Below are positions 47,695 to 56,671 of a stretch of 64,000 nt of DNA, piece after piece. The position numbers and the translations under genes are program-made. Every line of letters starts with the position of its first letter. The first letter of the stretch is position 1. Location of the stretch: NCBI RefSeq assembly GCF_009829925.1, contig NZ_SNVJ01000002.1, positions 62,001 to 126,000 on the forward strand, given 5' to 3'. A model generated the notes under the pieces. That model ran no database searches and was not told where the DNA came from. It saw only the letters and a program-made list of their open reading frames with translations. The stretch is from Teichococcus coralli. Its GTDB lineage: Bacteria; Pseudomonadota; Alphaproteobacteria; Acetobacterales; Acetobacteraceae.

Positions 47695-49350
47695 ATGATG
47701 GATCGGAATGCCGATCGCGAGCCCGCACGTCCCCACGGAGCTGCCCTTCTGGGCAAGGCCTGCGACGTGCTGGAAGCGGTGGCGGCGGCGCCGGGAGGTA
47801 TCGCGCAGTCGGAGTTGATGGCGCAGCTGGGGCTATCCCGCACCACGACCTACCGCATCCTCGGCGTTCTGGTGGCGCGCGGGCTTCTGCGGCAGGACCC
47901 GGCCAGGCGTGTCTACGCGGTTGGCTTCCGGCTGATGGAGATCGCCCAGGGAATGGGCCACGGGGCTTGGTCCGCGCCCGATCTCCCCGCCGTCGCCGCG
48001 CCGGAGCTGCGGAGCCTGCGCGACGCCACAGGCGAAACCGCCTACGTGGCCGTCCTGGAAGGGCGCGAGGTGGTGGCCCTGGGCAAGTTCGAGGGCGCGC
48101 ACGAGGTCCGCTCGGCCGCCCGGCTCGGCCAACGCAAGCCGCTGCACTGCACCAGCCAGGGCAAGGCCATCCTCGCCTTCCTGCCGGACGGCGAGCGGGA
48201 CAAGCTGCTGAAGCGCCTGCCCATGACGCCACTGACGCATCACACGATTACGGATCGCCGTCGCCTGGCTTCGGCCCTGCGGATCGTGCAGGCCCGGGGC
48301 TTCGCCACCGACGACGAGGAGATCGTCGAGGGCGTCCGCTGCGTCGGCGCCCCGGTGCTGGACCCCGAGGGGACGGTGGTCGGCGCCGTCAGCGTCGCCG
48401 GTCCTGCTTGGCGCATGACGCGGGAACGCCTCGACCTCCTGGGTCCCGAAGTGGCCGCCGCCGGTCGCCGCATCGGCGCGCAGCTCCGACCGGCGGTGCC
48501 AAAGGCGGCTTCCGGAACGCCCGCACAGCCCATGTCCGCCGCGGCGGCCTTCCACGGCGCCTCTCCCCGCTGGTCGGCCCAGGCCGGGCTGGTCTGGTGG
48601 TGCGACATGCTGGCGCCCGAGCTGCGGTGTCTCCCTCCCGGCGGCCTTGATCGCCATGTCACCCGGACGGAGGTGCCTATTCGCGCCCTCACTCTGGATG
48701 AGCGCGGTGCGGCAATCCTGGTCGACATGGAAGGGGCGGTGACGCGAGTGACGCCCGACGGGCAAAGTCGGGCGTTGACCCCCCTTCCCGCGGCGCCGAC
48801 AGCGCTGCGCATCCACCCGAACGGCGACGCTTGGGCGGCCTTGCCGACGCCGGATGGAGGCAGCGTCATCGGCGTGCTGTCCGCCGCCGGGATCACCCAG
48901 CCAGCCTGGCGTCTGCCAGGCACCGTCTCTGCCCTCGCCTGGGCGCCGGACGGCACTGCGCTCTTCGCCGCCACCCTCGCCTTCGGTACGGTCCATCGGC
49001 TCGAGGTGGGGCGGACGGCGCCGCTGTTGCTCGCTCGGCTGCCCGCTGGCGGCGGCCGTCCGGCCGGGCTGGCGGTGGACCGGGATGGAGGCGTCTGGAC
49101 CGCTCTCTACGATGGCTGGAGCGTGGCAAGGCTCGGGGCGGAAGGGGAAGTGGACCGGATCCTGCCCCTGCCAGTCCCGCGGCCCACCGACATCGGCTTT
49201 GGCGGGCCGGACCTGGACACGCTCTACGTCGCCACAGCGCGGGACGGGATGGCGCTGGACGCCCTGGCCGCCGCGCCGCTGTCCGGGCGCCTGCTGGCCG
49301 TGGGAGCCGGAGTTTGCGGCGTGGAGGAAGTTGGGACGGCCTGGTTCTAG
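47695..49350 (+). CDS. IclR regulator fused to an SMP-30/gluconolactonase-like domain
   Basis: 551-residue one-component regulator. Residues 15-75 are the IclR winged helix (AQSELMAQLGLSRTTTYRIL) and 90-260 the IclR effector domain (HCTSQGKAILAFL; ARGFATDDEE). Residues about 280-551 are a six-bladed SMP-30 propeller (RPTDIGFGGPDLDTLYVATA). The three metal ligands of active SMP-30 lactonases are replaced: Glu of GEGPxW by Ala289 (GASPRW), Asn of SNGLAW by Ser412 (VSALAW) and Asp of PDG by Ala457 (PAG). The propeller is therefore probably a sugar-lactone/acid sensor, not an enzyme. The stop TAG lies in repeat copy 2. Start 47695 or 47698. Confidence 0.92.
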   Translation: MMDRNADREPARPHGAALLGKACDVLEAVAAAPGGIAQSELMAQLGLSRTTTYRILGVLVARGLLRQDPARRVYAVGFRLMEIAQGMGHGAWSAPDLPAVAAPELRSLRDATGETAYVAVLEGREVVALGKFEGAHEVRSAARLGQRKPLHCTSQGKAILAFLPDGERDKLLKRLPMTPLTHHTITDRRRLASALRIVQARGFATDDEEIVEGVRCVGAPVLDPEGTVVGAVSVAGPAWRMTRERLDLLGPEVAAAGRRIGAQLRPAVPKAASGTPAQPMSAAAAFHGASPRWSAQAGLVWWCDMLAPELRCLPPGGLDRHVTRTEVPIRALTLDERGAAILVDMEGAVTRVTPDGQSRALTPLPAAPTALRIHPNGDAWAALPTPDGGSVIGVLSAAGITQPAWRLPGTVSALAWAPDGTALFAATLAFGTVHRLEVGRTAPLLLARLPAGGGRPAGLAVDRDGGVWTALYDGWSVARLGAEGEVDRILPLPVPRPTDIGFGGPDLDTLYVATARDGMALDALAAAPLSGRLLAVGAGVCGVEEVGTAWF

Positions 49351-49454
49351 AGCAGATCCCGTTCCGGTGGCATCATCGGGACGGGTGAAGATGTTTGTCG
49401 AAACAAACGGCTAGAGCATTTCCCGTGAGCCAGAGCGAACGGGAAATGCTCTAG
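49347..49454 (+). repeat. Dispersed 108-bp palindromic repeat, copy 2
   Basis: Same element as 4445-4552 in opposite orientation. This copy is the better preserved: a perfect 14-bp hairpin AGAGCATTTCCCGT (from 49413) with ACGGGAAATGCTCT (to 49452), ends CTAGAG/CTCTAG, a middle GTTTG TCGAAA CAAAC element, and a left imperfect hairpin containing CGGGACGGG. It starts at the stop codon of the IclR fusion gene and lies between it and the uxuA-like gene, where it may also act as a transcript end. Confidence 0.92.
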
Positions 49455-49597
49455 AGGCACCAGCCTTCGATCTCACCTGGTTTCCCGGAATGTGGGACGC
49501 CGAGATTAACCATCCGGCGCTTCGGCTTGCCCGCGACCAGCGCCTCCTCCATGTCCGTTCCCCAGGTTGCCGTAGGTAGCGACAGGGGAGAAACGGG

Positions 49598-50674
49598 ATG
49601 TACATCGGCGAACAGCTCATCAACCCCACCGAGGCCCGCCTGCGCCTCTCCGCCCAGCTTGGCGCCCAGGGCATCGTCGTCGACACCAGGCCCAACGTGC
49701 AGTTGCTGGACGCAAGCGGGCGGTGGGATCCTGCGAAGGTGGCCGAGCAGCGGAAGTTCGTGGAGCGCTTCGGCCTGCGCCTGGAGGTGATGGCGGTCGA
49801 CATCGGCTCCATCCTGCTCGACAGCCTCTACAACCGCGAGCGCGCGGCGGCGACCGCGGAGGGCATCCGCCAGGACATCCGCGCCGCCGCGGCAGGTGGC
49901 GTGACCACCCTGAAGTACAACGTCCAGATGGTCGGCATCACGCGCACTGGCGTGGCACAGGGCCGCGGCGGCGTCTCCTGCTCCGCCTTCAACGCCGCGG
50001 AGTACGATCCGGCCTGCGACGCCCAGTTCTCCTACTGGGGCGTCGGCCACCCCGACAGCAACCGCGAGGACAGCGACGAGCCGGTGAACGCCATCGGCAC
50101 CCCCGAAGCCTGCGGCCAGGTGCTGGGCAGCAGCATCCCCGGCGTCACCGAGGAGCAGGGCTGGCAGGCTCTGGAATACTTCGTCGAGCAGGTGATGCCG
50201 ACGGCGGAGAAGGAAGGCGTGCGTCTGGCCGGTCATCCGCACGACCCAGCCTACCCGCCGGGCGGGCTGAACGGCGTGAACCACGTGGTCGGCTCCCTGG
50301 CTGGCATCCGCCGCTTCCTGGACATCGCACCGGCCAACGCCAGCCACGGGCTGAACTTCTGCCAGGGCACGGTGGCCGAGATGTCGGACGATCCCAACGG
50401 CATCGTGCAGGAAGCCATCCGCGAGTTCGGCGGCCGCAAGCGGATCTTCATGGTCCATTTCCGCAACATCAAGGGCGGCTACCTGGACTTCCGTGAGGCT
50501 TTCCCGGACGAAGGCGACGTGGACATGGCCGCGTCCATCCGCAGCTACCGCAGCGTCGGCTACGACGGCATCCTGTGCCCCGACCACGTGCCGCTAAGCG
50601 ACCTGGACCCCGGCCGCGAACGCTTCTTCGCTTTCGCGCTTGGCTATACCAGGGGCCTGCTGCAGGCGGCCTGA
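49598..50674 (+). CDS. Mannonate dehydratase-like protein (UxuA family)
   Basis: TIM-barrel metal-dependent dehydratase/isomerase of the UxuA family, 358 residues. Landmarks: LAGHPHDPAYPPGG (metal His and Asp, about 208-221), GLNFCQGTVAEM (Cys ligand, near 251), FMVHFRNIKGG (near 287) and the C-terminal GYDGILCPDHVP. Mannonate dehydratase yields 2-keto-3-deoxygluconate. A central insertion with two extra cysteines (SCSAFNAAEYDPACDAQF) is typical of the subfamily. It is upstream of the IlvD-type gene by 28 bp, suggesting a shared transcript. Confidence 0.88.
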   Translation: MYIGEQLINPTEARLRLSAQLGAQGIVVDTRPNVQLLDASGRWDPAKVAEQRKFVERFGLRLEVMAVDIGSILLDSLYNRERAAATAEGIRQDIRAAAAGGVTTLKYNVQMVGITRTGVAQGRGGVSCSAFNAAEYDPACDAQFSYWGVGHPDSNREDSDEPVNAIGTPEACGQVLGSSIPGVTEEQGWQALEYFVEQVMPTAEKEGVRLAGHPHDPAYPPGGLNGVNHVVGSLAGIRRFLDIAPANASHGLNFCQGTVAEMSDDPNGIVQEAIREFGGRKRIFMVHFRNIKGGYLDFREAFPDEGDVDMAASIRSYRSVGYDGILCPDHVPLSDLDPGRERFFAFALGYTRGLLQAA

Positions 50675-50702
50675 AACGACGTCGCGGCAAGGAACATCAG
50701 CA

Positions 50703-52442
50703 ATGGTCACGCGCAGGAAATCTCCTGACGAGCTGCGGAGCGCGCGCTGGTTCGCGCCGGACAACCTGCGCTCCTTCCTGCACCGCTCGCGCGTGCTGCA
50801 GCTCGGCCTGTCCCACTCCGATTACGAGGGAAGGCCGATCATCGCGATCGTCAACACGTGGTCGGAGATGAACCCCTGCCATGGGCATTTCCGCGAGCGG
50901 GCGGAGGACGTGAAGCGTGGCGTGCTGCAGGCGGGGGGGCTGCCGATCGAGCTTCCGGCGATCTCGCTGTTCGAGAGCCTGGTGAAGCCGACCGCCATGC
51001 TCTATCGCAACTTTCTGTCCATGGAGACGGAGGAGCTGCTGCGTTCCCAGCCCATCGATGGCGCGGTGCTGATGGGCGGCTGCGACAAGACGACGCCCGG
51101 CTTGTTGATGGGCGCGATCAGCATGGGGCTTCCGGCCATCTTCGTGCCCGCCGGGCCGATGTTGCGCGGCAACTGGCACGGCCGCACGCTCGGCTCCGGT
51201 TCGGACGCCTTCAAGTACTGGGACGAGCGCCGCGCGGGCCGGATCAGCCGGAAGGACTGGCAGGAGATCGAGTCCGGCATCGCCCGGTCCGCGGGCACCT
51301 GCATGACCATGGGCACGGCCAGCACCATGACGGCCATCGCCGAAGCCATGGGCATGACGCTGTCCGGCGCCTCCTCCATCCCCGCGGTGGACGTCAACCA
51401 CCACCGCATGGCCGCCGCCGCCGGGCGCCGCGCCGTGGAGATGGTGTGGGAGGACCTGGCGCCCCGGCGCATTCTGAGGCGCGAGAGCTTCGAGAACGCC
51501 ATCGCGGTCGCGATGGCCATGGGGTGCTCCACCAACGCCATCATCCACCTGATCGCCATGGCGCGTCGGGCGGGCACGGACATCGGCCTCGACGACTTCG
51601 ACCGCGCCAGCCGTGCCGTGCCGGTGATCGCCAACGTGCGTCCGTCCGGCAGCACGTACCTGATGGAGGATTTCCACTTCGCCGGTGGCCTGCGCGGACT
51701 GATGTCCCGCATCGCGCGGCACCTGCATCTCGACGCCATGACCGTCAGTGGCGAGACGCTGGGCGCCTGCATCGCGGACGCGGAGGTCTACGATGACGAC
51801 GTGATCCGCACCGAGGCGAACCCGATCTACGCCGAGGGCGCGCTGGCCGTGCTGCGCGGCAACCTCGCGCCGGACGGCTGCGTCATCAAGCCCAGCGCCT
51901 GCGACCCGCGGCTGCACGTCCACGCCGGACCTGCCCTGGTGTTCGAGGACTATCCTGACCTCAAGGCCCGCATCGACCGCGACGACCTGGAGGTGACGCC
52001 GGACACGGTGCTGGTGCTGCGCAACGGCGGACCCCTGGGAGGTCCCGGGATGCCGGAGATCGGCATGATCCCGCTCCCAGCCAAGCTGGTGCGCCAGGGC
52101 GTCCGCGACATGGTGCGGATCTCCGACGCCCGGATGTCCGGCACCTCCTACGGAGCCTGCATCCTGCACGTCTCGCCGGAGAGCTACGTCGGCGGCCCGC
52201 TCGCCCTGCTCCGGACCGGCGACGTCGTGGCGGTCGATGTCCCGAATCGCCGCATCGACATGCGGGTCGACGGGGCGGAGCTGGCGCGCCGCCACGCCGC
52301 CTGGACGGCGCCGCCGCCGCGTTACGAGCGGGGCTACGGCGCCATTTTCGCCCAGCATGTCGGCCAGGCGCACGACGGTTGCGACTTCGACGTGCTGCGC
52401 ACCGACCACGGCCGGGCCGTGCCCGAGCCGGACGTGTTCTGA
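50703..52442 (+). CDS. IlvD/Edd-family sugar-acid dehydratase (arabonate/xylonate type)
   Basis: Iron-sulfur dehydratase, 579 residues, of the branch acting on pentonates and hexonates. Cluster cysteines are in NPCHGHF, GGCDKTTPG and SAGTCMTMGT, and the metal-site phrase GCSTNAIIHLIA is present, as is the C-terminal SDARMSGTSYGACILHV. It converts an aldonate to a 2-keto-3-deoxy acid, the substrate source for the oxoglutarate-semialdehyde dehydrogenase downstream. The start at 50703 (MVTRRKSPDEL) follows AAGGAA. Immediately downstream lies the NIPSNAP remnant. Confidence 0.92.
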   Translation: MVTRRKSPDELRSARWFAPDNLRSFLHRSRVLQLGLSHSDYEGRPIIAIVNTWSEMNPCHGHFRERAEDVKRGVLQAGGLPIELPAISLFESLVKPTAMLYRNFLSMETEELLRSQPIDGAVLMGGCDKTTPGLLMGAISMGLPAIFVPAGPMLRGNWHGRTLGSGSDAFKYWDERRAGRISRKDWQEIESGIARSAGTCMTMGTASTMTAIAEAMGMTLSGASSIPAVDVNHHRMAAAAGRRAVEMVWEDLAPRRILRRESFENAIAVAMAMGCSTNAIIHLIAMARRAGTDIGLDDFDRASRAVPVIANVRPSGSTYLMEDFHFAGGLRGLMSRIARHLHLDAMTVSGETLGACIADAEVYDDDVIRTEANPIYAEGALAVLRGNLAPDGCVIKPSACDPRLHVHAGPALVFEDYPDLKARIDRDDLEVTPDTVLVLRNGGPLGGPGMPEIGMIPLPAKLVRQGVRDMVRISDARMSGTSYGACILHVSPESYVGGPLALLRTGDVVAVDVPNRRIDMRVDGAELARRHAAWTAPPPRYERGYGAIFAQHVGQAHDGCDFDVLRTDHGRAVPEPDVF

Positions 52443-52452
52443 GGAGGCTGCC

Positions 52453-52605
52453 ATGATCGTCGGGGCTACGACAGCCTGCAGGACCGGCAGGAGCGCCGCG
52501 CGCGGCTGTTCGCCGAGCCCCGGTGTCTGGGTTGCCTCGCCAAGGTGAAGCCGATGCTGGAGAGCATGGAGAACCGTATCCTGACCCCGCCCCGCTTCTC
52601 ACCCA
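52453..52605 (+). pseudogene. NIPSNAP-family protein remnant (internal deletion)
   Basis: After a good ribosome site (GAGGAGG) the start MIV, typical of bacterial NIPSNAP proteins, is followed at once by the C-terminal part of the family in another frame: [19 protein letters not shown], then [18 protein letters not shown] and FSPI. About 50-60 codons between MIV and GYDS are missing. The end of the remnant runs in frame into the aldehyde-dehydrogenase-like gene at the shared SPIGG. NIPSNAP genes often sit in such catabolic operons. The assignment rests on recognised family phrases. Confidence 0.7.
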
Positions 52606-54084
52606 TCGGTGGGATAGCGCCCGCGCTGCGCGGCACCGACAACCTCCTCCACGCGGTCGAGGCCGCCACCGGCCAGCGGCCGGAACCCGCCTTCGGCGGC
52701 GGAACCGCCGCGGATGTCGAGCGCGCCTGCGCCCTGGCCTGGAGGGCCTTCGACGCCTACCGCGAGACCACGCCCGAGGTGCGCGCGGCCTTCCTGGAGG
52801 CTTGCGCCCAGGCGATCCTGGACATCGCCGACGAGTTGATCACCCGCGCCATGGCCGAGAGCGGGTTGCCGCGCGGCCGCCTCAAGGGCGAGCGCGGGCG
52901 CACCGTGGGTCAGCTGCGCCTATTCGCGCCGGAGGTGCGGGACGGCACTTACCTGGGCGTCCGCATCGACCCGGCGCTGCCGGACCGCACGCCCCTGCCC
53001 CGCCCGGACCCGCGCCTGCGCCTGCGCATGATCCCGGTGGGGACGGTGGCGGTGCTCGGCGCCTCCGATTTCCCGCTGGCCTACTCGGTGGGCGGCGGCG
53101 ACACCGCGTCCGCGCTGGTGGCGGGCTGCCCCGTGGTGGTGAAGGCACACTCGGCCCATCCCGGCACATCGGAACTGGTCGGGCAGGGTCTGGTGGCGGA
53201 CCCGCGCATCAAAGCCGTGGACTTCACCAGCTCCCGCGCAGGCGGCACCGCTTTGATGAAGACCGCGGCCGCCCGGCCGGAGCCCATCCCCGCCTACGCG
53301 GAGATGAGCAGCATCAAGCCGGTGTTCCTGTTGCCGGAGGCCATGGCGGCGCGAGCATCTGCCATCGGCAAGGCATTCATCGGCTCCCTCACCCTCGGTG
53401 CCGGGCAGTTCTGCACCAACCCCGGGCTGGTGCTGGCGCTGGACGGGCCAGGGCTGGACACGTTCCTGACTTCGGCCACTGACGCGCTGGCGGGCGCGCT
53501 CGCCCAAAGGATGCTGACGCTCGGCATCCTCGACGCCGACCAGCGCGGCGTTGCCCACCTCGCTAGCAACAACCGTGTCCGCAAGGTGGCGTCCGGCCAG
53601 CTCGCCACGGCGGGCACCCAGGGCGAGGCCGCGCTGTTCGAGGCCAGCGCCGCGCCTTTCCTAGAGGACCCGGTCCTGGGCGAGGAGGTGTTCGGCGCCG
53701 CGTCGCTGGTGATCCGCTGCCCGGGACGTGGACACGATGCTGCGGCTGGCCGAAAGCCTCGAGGGGCAGCTGACCGCGACGATCCAGATGGACGGCGGCG
53801 ACGTCGACATGGCGCGGCGGCTCCTGCCCGTGCTGGAGCGGCGCGTGGGCCGCATCCTGGTCAAGGGCTACCCCACGGGCGCGGAGGTCAACCACGCCAT
53901 GGTGCATGGCGGCCCGTCCACGGCCGATGGCCGCTCCACCTCCGTCGGCATGCTGGCGATCGCGCGGTTCCTGCGCCCGGTCTGCTATCAGGACGTGCCG
54001 GAGGCGCTGCTCCCCGCCGCCCTGCGTGACGGCAACCCGGAGGGCCTGTGGCGCCGGGTGGACGGCGCCTTGGGCCAGCACTGA
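52545..54084 (+). pseudogene. Ketoglutarate-semialdehyde dehydrogenase-like gene, frameshifted
   Basis: Aldehyde dehydrogenase of the alpha-ketoglutarate-semialdehyde group, which oxidises the end product of pentonate/hexarate breakdown. The N-terminus from about 52606 ([29 protein letters not shown]) is fused to the NIPSNAP remnant, so the original start is lost; ATGs at 52545, 52554 or 52563 could still serve. The catalytic cysteine is in [13 protein letters not shown]. Near 53720 the frame changes by one base: VIRCPG in the first frame, then [16 protein letters not shown] in the second to the stop at 54082-54084. Without correction the protein ends abnormally at 54029. Probably inactive unless the shift is a sequencing error. 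Confidence 0.85.
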
Positions 54085-54087
54085 CCT

Positions 54088-54984
54088 CTAGAGCCGCGGC
54101 AGCGCGATCCGGCGCAGCAGGTCGCGCAGCGGCTCCAGCGCCGGGTTGGCGTTATCCGGCCGCCAGATCGCATGCAGTTCGACCAGCGGCGCCGCGGGGA
54201 TGGCGATCGGGCGGAAGGTCACGCTGTCGAAGGAGGCGTTGCGCGCCTCCTCCGGCACCAGGGCCAGCCCGGTGCCCGCGCCGACCAGGGACAGGATGGT
54301 GTGCGCCTGGGACACCGCCTGCACCACGCGCGGCTGGACGCCCGCCGCCGCGAAGGTGTTCGACAGCAGGGCGTGCATGTAGGGCCCGTCCGTCGAGTAC
54401 ATGACGAAGGCCTCGCCGTTCAGGTCGCGCAGCCCGACGCGGCGCTTGGTGCTCAGCGGATGGCCCAGCGGCAGCGCCAGCGCCAGCCCCTCGTGCATGA
54501 CGCAGGTGGAGGACACGATGTCCGGCATGGGAAAGGGCCGCACCAAGCCGATGTCGAGGCGCCCCACCCGCAATGCCTCCAACTGCGTGGCGCCGTCCAT
54601 CTCCTTCAGCACGATCTCCATATCTGGCAGCTCGGTCCGGGTGTGCTCGATCAATCTCGGCAAGAAGGCGTAGGTCGAGGCGCCAATGAAGCCGAGGTTC
54701 ACCACTCCGCGTCCCCGACCTTGAGCGGCGCGCCGGGCGACCTGTGCCGCCCGCTCGGTGGCGCCCAGCAGCGCACGGGCTTCCGGCAGAAAGGCGTGGC
54801 CGGACGCCGTCAGCGCCACGGCATGGCGGGACCGGTCGAAGAGCCCCACGCCCAGCTCGGCCTCCAGGAGCTGGATCTGACGGCTGAGCGGCGGCTGCGT
54901 CATGTTCAGCCGCCGGGCGGCTCGGCCGAAATGCAGCTCCTCCGCCAGGGCGACAAAGGACCGGATGTGGGCGAGGTCGAGCAT
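54088..54984 (-). CDS. LysR-family transcriptional regulator
   Basis: 298-residue LTTR. The N-terminal winged helix is HIRSFVALAEELHFGRAARR plus LNMTQPPLSRQIQLLEAELG (residues 6-46), followed by the linker helix and a periplasmic-binding-like effector domain (about 95-295). It is divergent from the first UxaA-type gene with 137 bp between the starts, the classical arrangement for control of that operon by a pathway intermediate. It is convergent with the aldehyde-dehydrogenase remnant, only 3 bp apart. Confidence 0.94.
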   Translation of the reverse strand: MLDLAHIRSFVALAEELHFGRAARRLNMTQPPLSRQIQLLEAELGVGLFDRSRHAVALTASGHAFLPEARALLGATERAAQVARRAAQGRGRGVVNLGFIGASTYAFLPRLIEHTRTELPDMEIVLKEMDGATQLEALRVGRLDIGLVRPFPMPDIVSSTCVMHEGLALALPLGHPLSTKRRVGLRDLNGEAFVMYSTDGPYMHALLSNTFAAAGVQPRVVQAVSQAHTILSLVGAGTGLALVPEEARNASFDSVTFRPIAIPAAPLVELHAIWRPDNANPALEPLRDLLRRIALPRL

Positions 54985-55005
54985 GACGGCCTCTGGTGAT
55001 CTAAA

Positions 55006-55044
55006 ATCGGTATAACCACAATGCTATGATGATGTTAGACCGAT
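55006..55044. promoter_or_regulatory. Candidate LysR operator in the divergent promoter
   Basis: ATCGGT (55006-55011) and ACCGAT (55039-55044) form an inverted repeat spanning the AT-rich part of the LysR/uxaA intergenic region, with ATA-N10-TAT inside it (55012-55027). Spacing of about three helical turns and the location suit an LTTR recognition/activation site pair. Unproved. Confidence 0.4.
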
Positions 55045-55121
55045 ATCACCCAGCAAAGTTAAGGTGACTCCATAACCGCGCCGGACTGGCCCCTGCACCA
55101 GCCCGGGAAAGGGAGGAAGCC

Positions 55122-56657
55122 GTGTTCCTGTCCATGTCCACCGCCGACGCGGTGAACGACCCCATCCTGCGCCTGGATGCCCAGGACAACGTTGTTGTCG
55201 CCAGGCATCCGCTCGCGCGTGGCGCCCGCCTGCCGTCCGAAGGCTTGACGGCACTGGAGGACGTGGCGGCCGGACACAAGCTGGCGACCCGTGACATCGT
55301 GGCGGGCACGCCGGTGACGCGGGGCGGCATCGCGATCGGCACCGCGACCAAGGACATGAAGGCTGGCCAGCCGCTGCGCGCGAGCGACGTCTCCGTGGAA
55401 GGGGTGACGCTGCCAAGCCTGGACGTGACTTCCACGCGCCCGACGGCTGCCACCGCGACCTTCCAGGGCTTCGTGCGCGAGGACGGGCGCGTGGGCACGC
55501 GCAACTTCATCGGCGTATTCGTGGTGGGAAATTGCGGCGCGACCGCCGCGCGGCAGGCGGCCGACTGGTTCGACGAGGACCGCCTGGCGGCCTTCCCGAA
55601 CGTCGACGGCGTGGTGCCCTATGTCCACGAGATCGGCTGCGGCATGGAGATGACTGGCGAGCCGATGGACCTGCTGCGCCGCACCATCTCCGGCTTCATC
55701 CACAACCAGAATACGGCGGGCGCCGTGGTGGTCGCGTTGGGCTGCGAGCGCAACAACCTCAAGGGCTTCCTGGAACAGGAAAAGCTGGCCGTGGGCGACC
55801 GCCTGCACACCGTCACCATCCAGGAGGTCGGCGGCATCCGCAACGCCGTGGACACCGCCAAGGGCATGGTGGAGGCCATGCTGCCGCTGGCCGACGCCGC
55901 GCGGCGGCAGGAGGTCTCGGCTGAGCATCTGGTGCTCGGGCTGCAATGCGGCGCGCCCGATGGCTTCACCGGCTTGTCCGCCAACCCCGCATTGGGTGTC
56001 GCGGTGGATCTGCTGGTCGCCGCTGGCGGCACCGCCATCCTGTCCGAAACGCCCGAGATTTTGCTGGCGCAGGACGCCTTCCTAGCCCGCACCGCCAGCC
56101 CGGCGGTGGGCGAGGCGCTCCGCGCTCGGCTGGACTGGTGGCGCGACTACAACCGCGGCAAGGACACCCAGTTGAACGGCGTGCTGGATCGCGGTCACGC
56201 CGCGGCTGGTCTCGCCAGTGTGCTGGAGAAGTCGCTCGACGGCGCGCGCAAGGCGGGCAGCGCCCCCATCGCCGAGGTCGTGCGCTACGCCGACCGCGTC
56301 ACCGGCCCGGGGCTCGTCTTCATGGACACGCCCGACTACGACCCGGTATCGGTCACCGGCCAGATCGCGGGCGGCGCCAACCTGATCGCCATGACCACGG
56401 GGCGCGGCACCACCTTCGGTTCCCTGCCCGCGCCGACCGTGAAGATCGCGTCCAACAGCGAGACCTTCGCGCGCATGGCGGACGACATCGACCTGGATTG
56501 TGGCCCGGTGCTGGACGGCGTGGTGAGCGTGGAGGAGATGGGACGGCAGATCTTCGACGCGCTGCTGCGCCACGCATCCGGCGAGAAGACCAAGGGCGAG
56601 ATCGAGGGCGCGGGCGAGAACGAATTCGTGCCCTGGCCCATCGGCGTCCTGGCGTGA
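55122..56657 (+). CDS. UxaA-family altronate/galactarate-type dehydratase, paralogue 1
   Basis: 511-residue dehydratase of the UxaA/GarD family: an N-terminal SAF domain (about 1-90) followed by the large catalytic domain. The conserved metal-site cysteine phrases are kept: EIGCGMEM with Cys173, LGCERN with Cys208 and LQCGAPDGF. C-terminus HASGEKTKGEIEG and PWPIGVLA are family-typical. Start GTG 55122, five bases after GGGAGG; ATG 55134 is too far from it. It would turn altronate, galactarate or a similar acid into a 2-keto-3-deoxy acid. First gene of the LysR-controlled operon. Confidence 0.92.
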   Translation: MFLSMSTADAVNDPILRLDAQDNVVVARHPLARGARLPSEGLTALEDVAAGHKLATRDIVAGTPVTRGGIAIGTATKDMKAGQPLRASDVSVEGVTLPSLDVTSTRPTAATATFQGFVREDGRVGTRNFIGVFVVGNCGATAARQAADWFDEDRLAAFPNVDGVVPYVHEIGCGMEMTGEPMDLLRRTISGFIHNQNTAGAVVVALGCERNNLKGFLEQEKLAVGDRLHTVTIQEVGGIRNAVDTAKGMVEAMLPLADAARRQEVSAEHLVLGLQCGAPDGFTGLSANPALGVAVDLLVAAGGTAILSETPEILLAQDAFLARTASPAVGEALRARLDWWRDYNRGKDTQLNGVLDRGHAAAGLASVLEKSLDGARKAGSAPIAEVVRYADRVTGPGLVFMDTPDYDPVSVTGQIAGGANLIAMTTGRGTTFGSLPAPTVKIASNSETFARMADDIDLDCGPVLDGVVSVEEMGRQIFDALLRHASGEKTKGEIEGAGENEFVPWPIGVLA

Positions 56658-56671
56658 GGGAGGACAGCGCC

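Noticed and set aside
50697..52454. 585-codon minus-strand frame opposite the IlvD-type gene
   Set aside because: The IlvD/Edd motifs on the plus strand are unambiguous; the antisense product is histidine/glycine-rich with no domain.
54084..54092. CTCTAGAGC at the LysR stop as a third copy of the 108-bp repeat
   Set aside because: Only about nine bases match the repeat end; none of its internal hairpins follow, so this is chance similarity.
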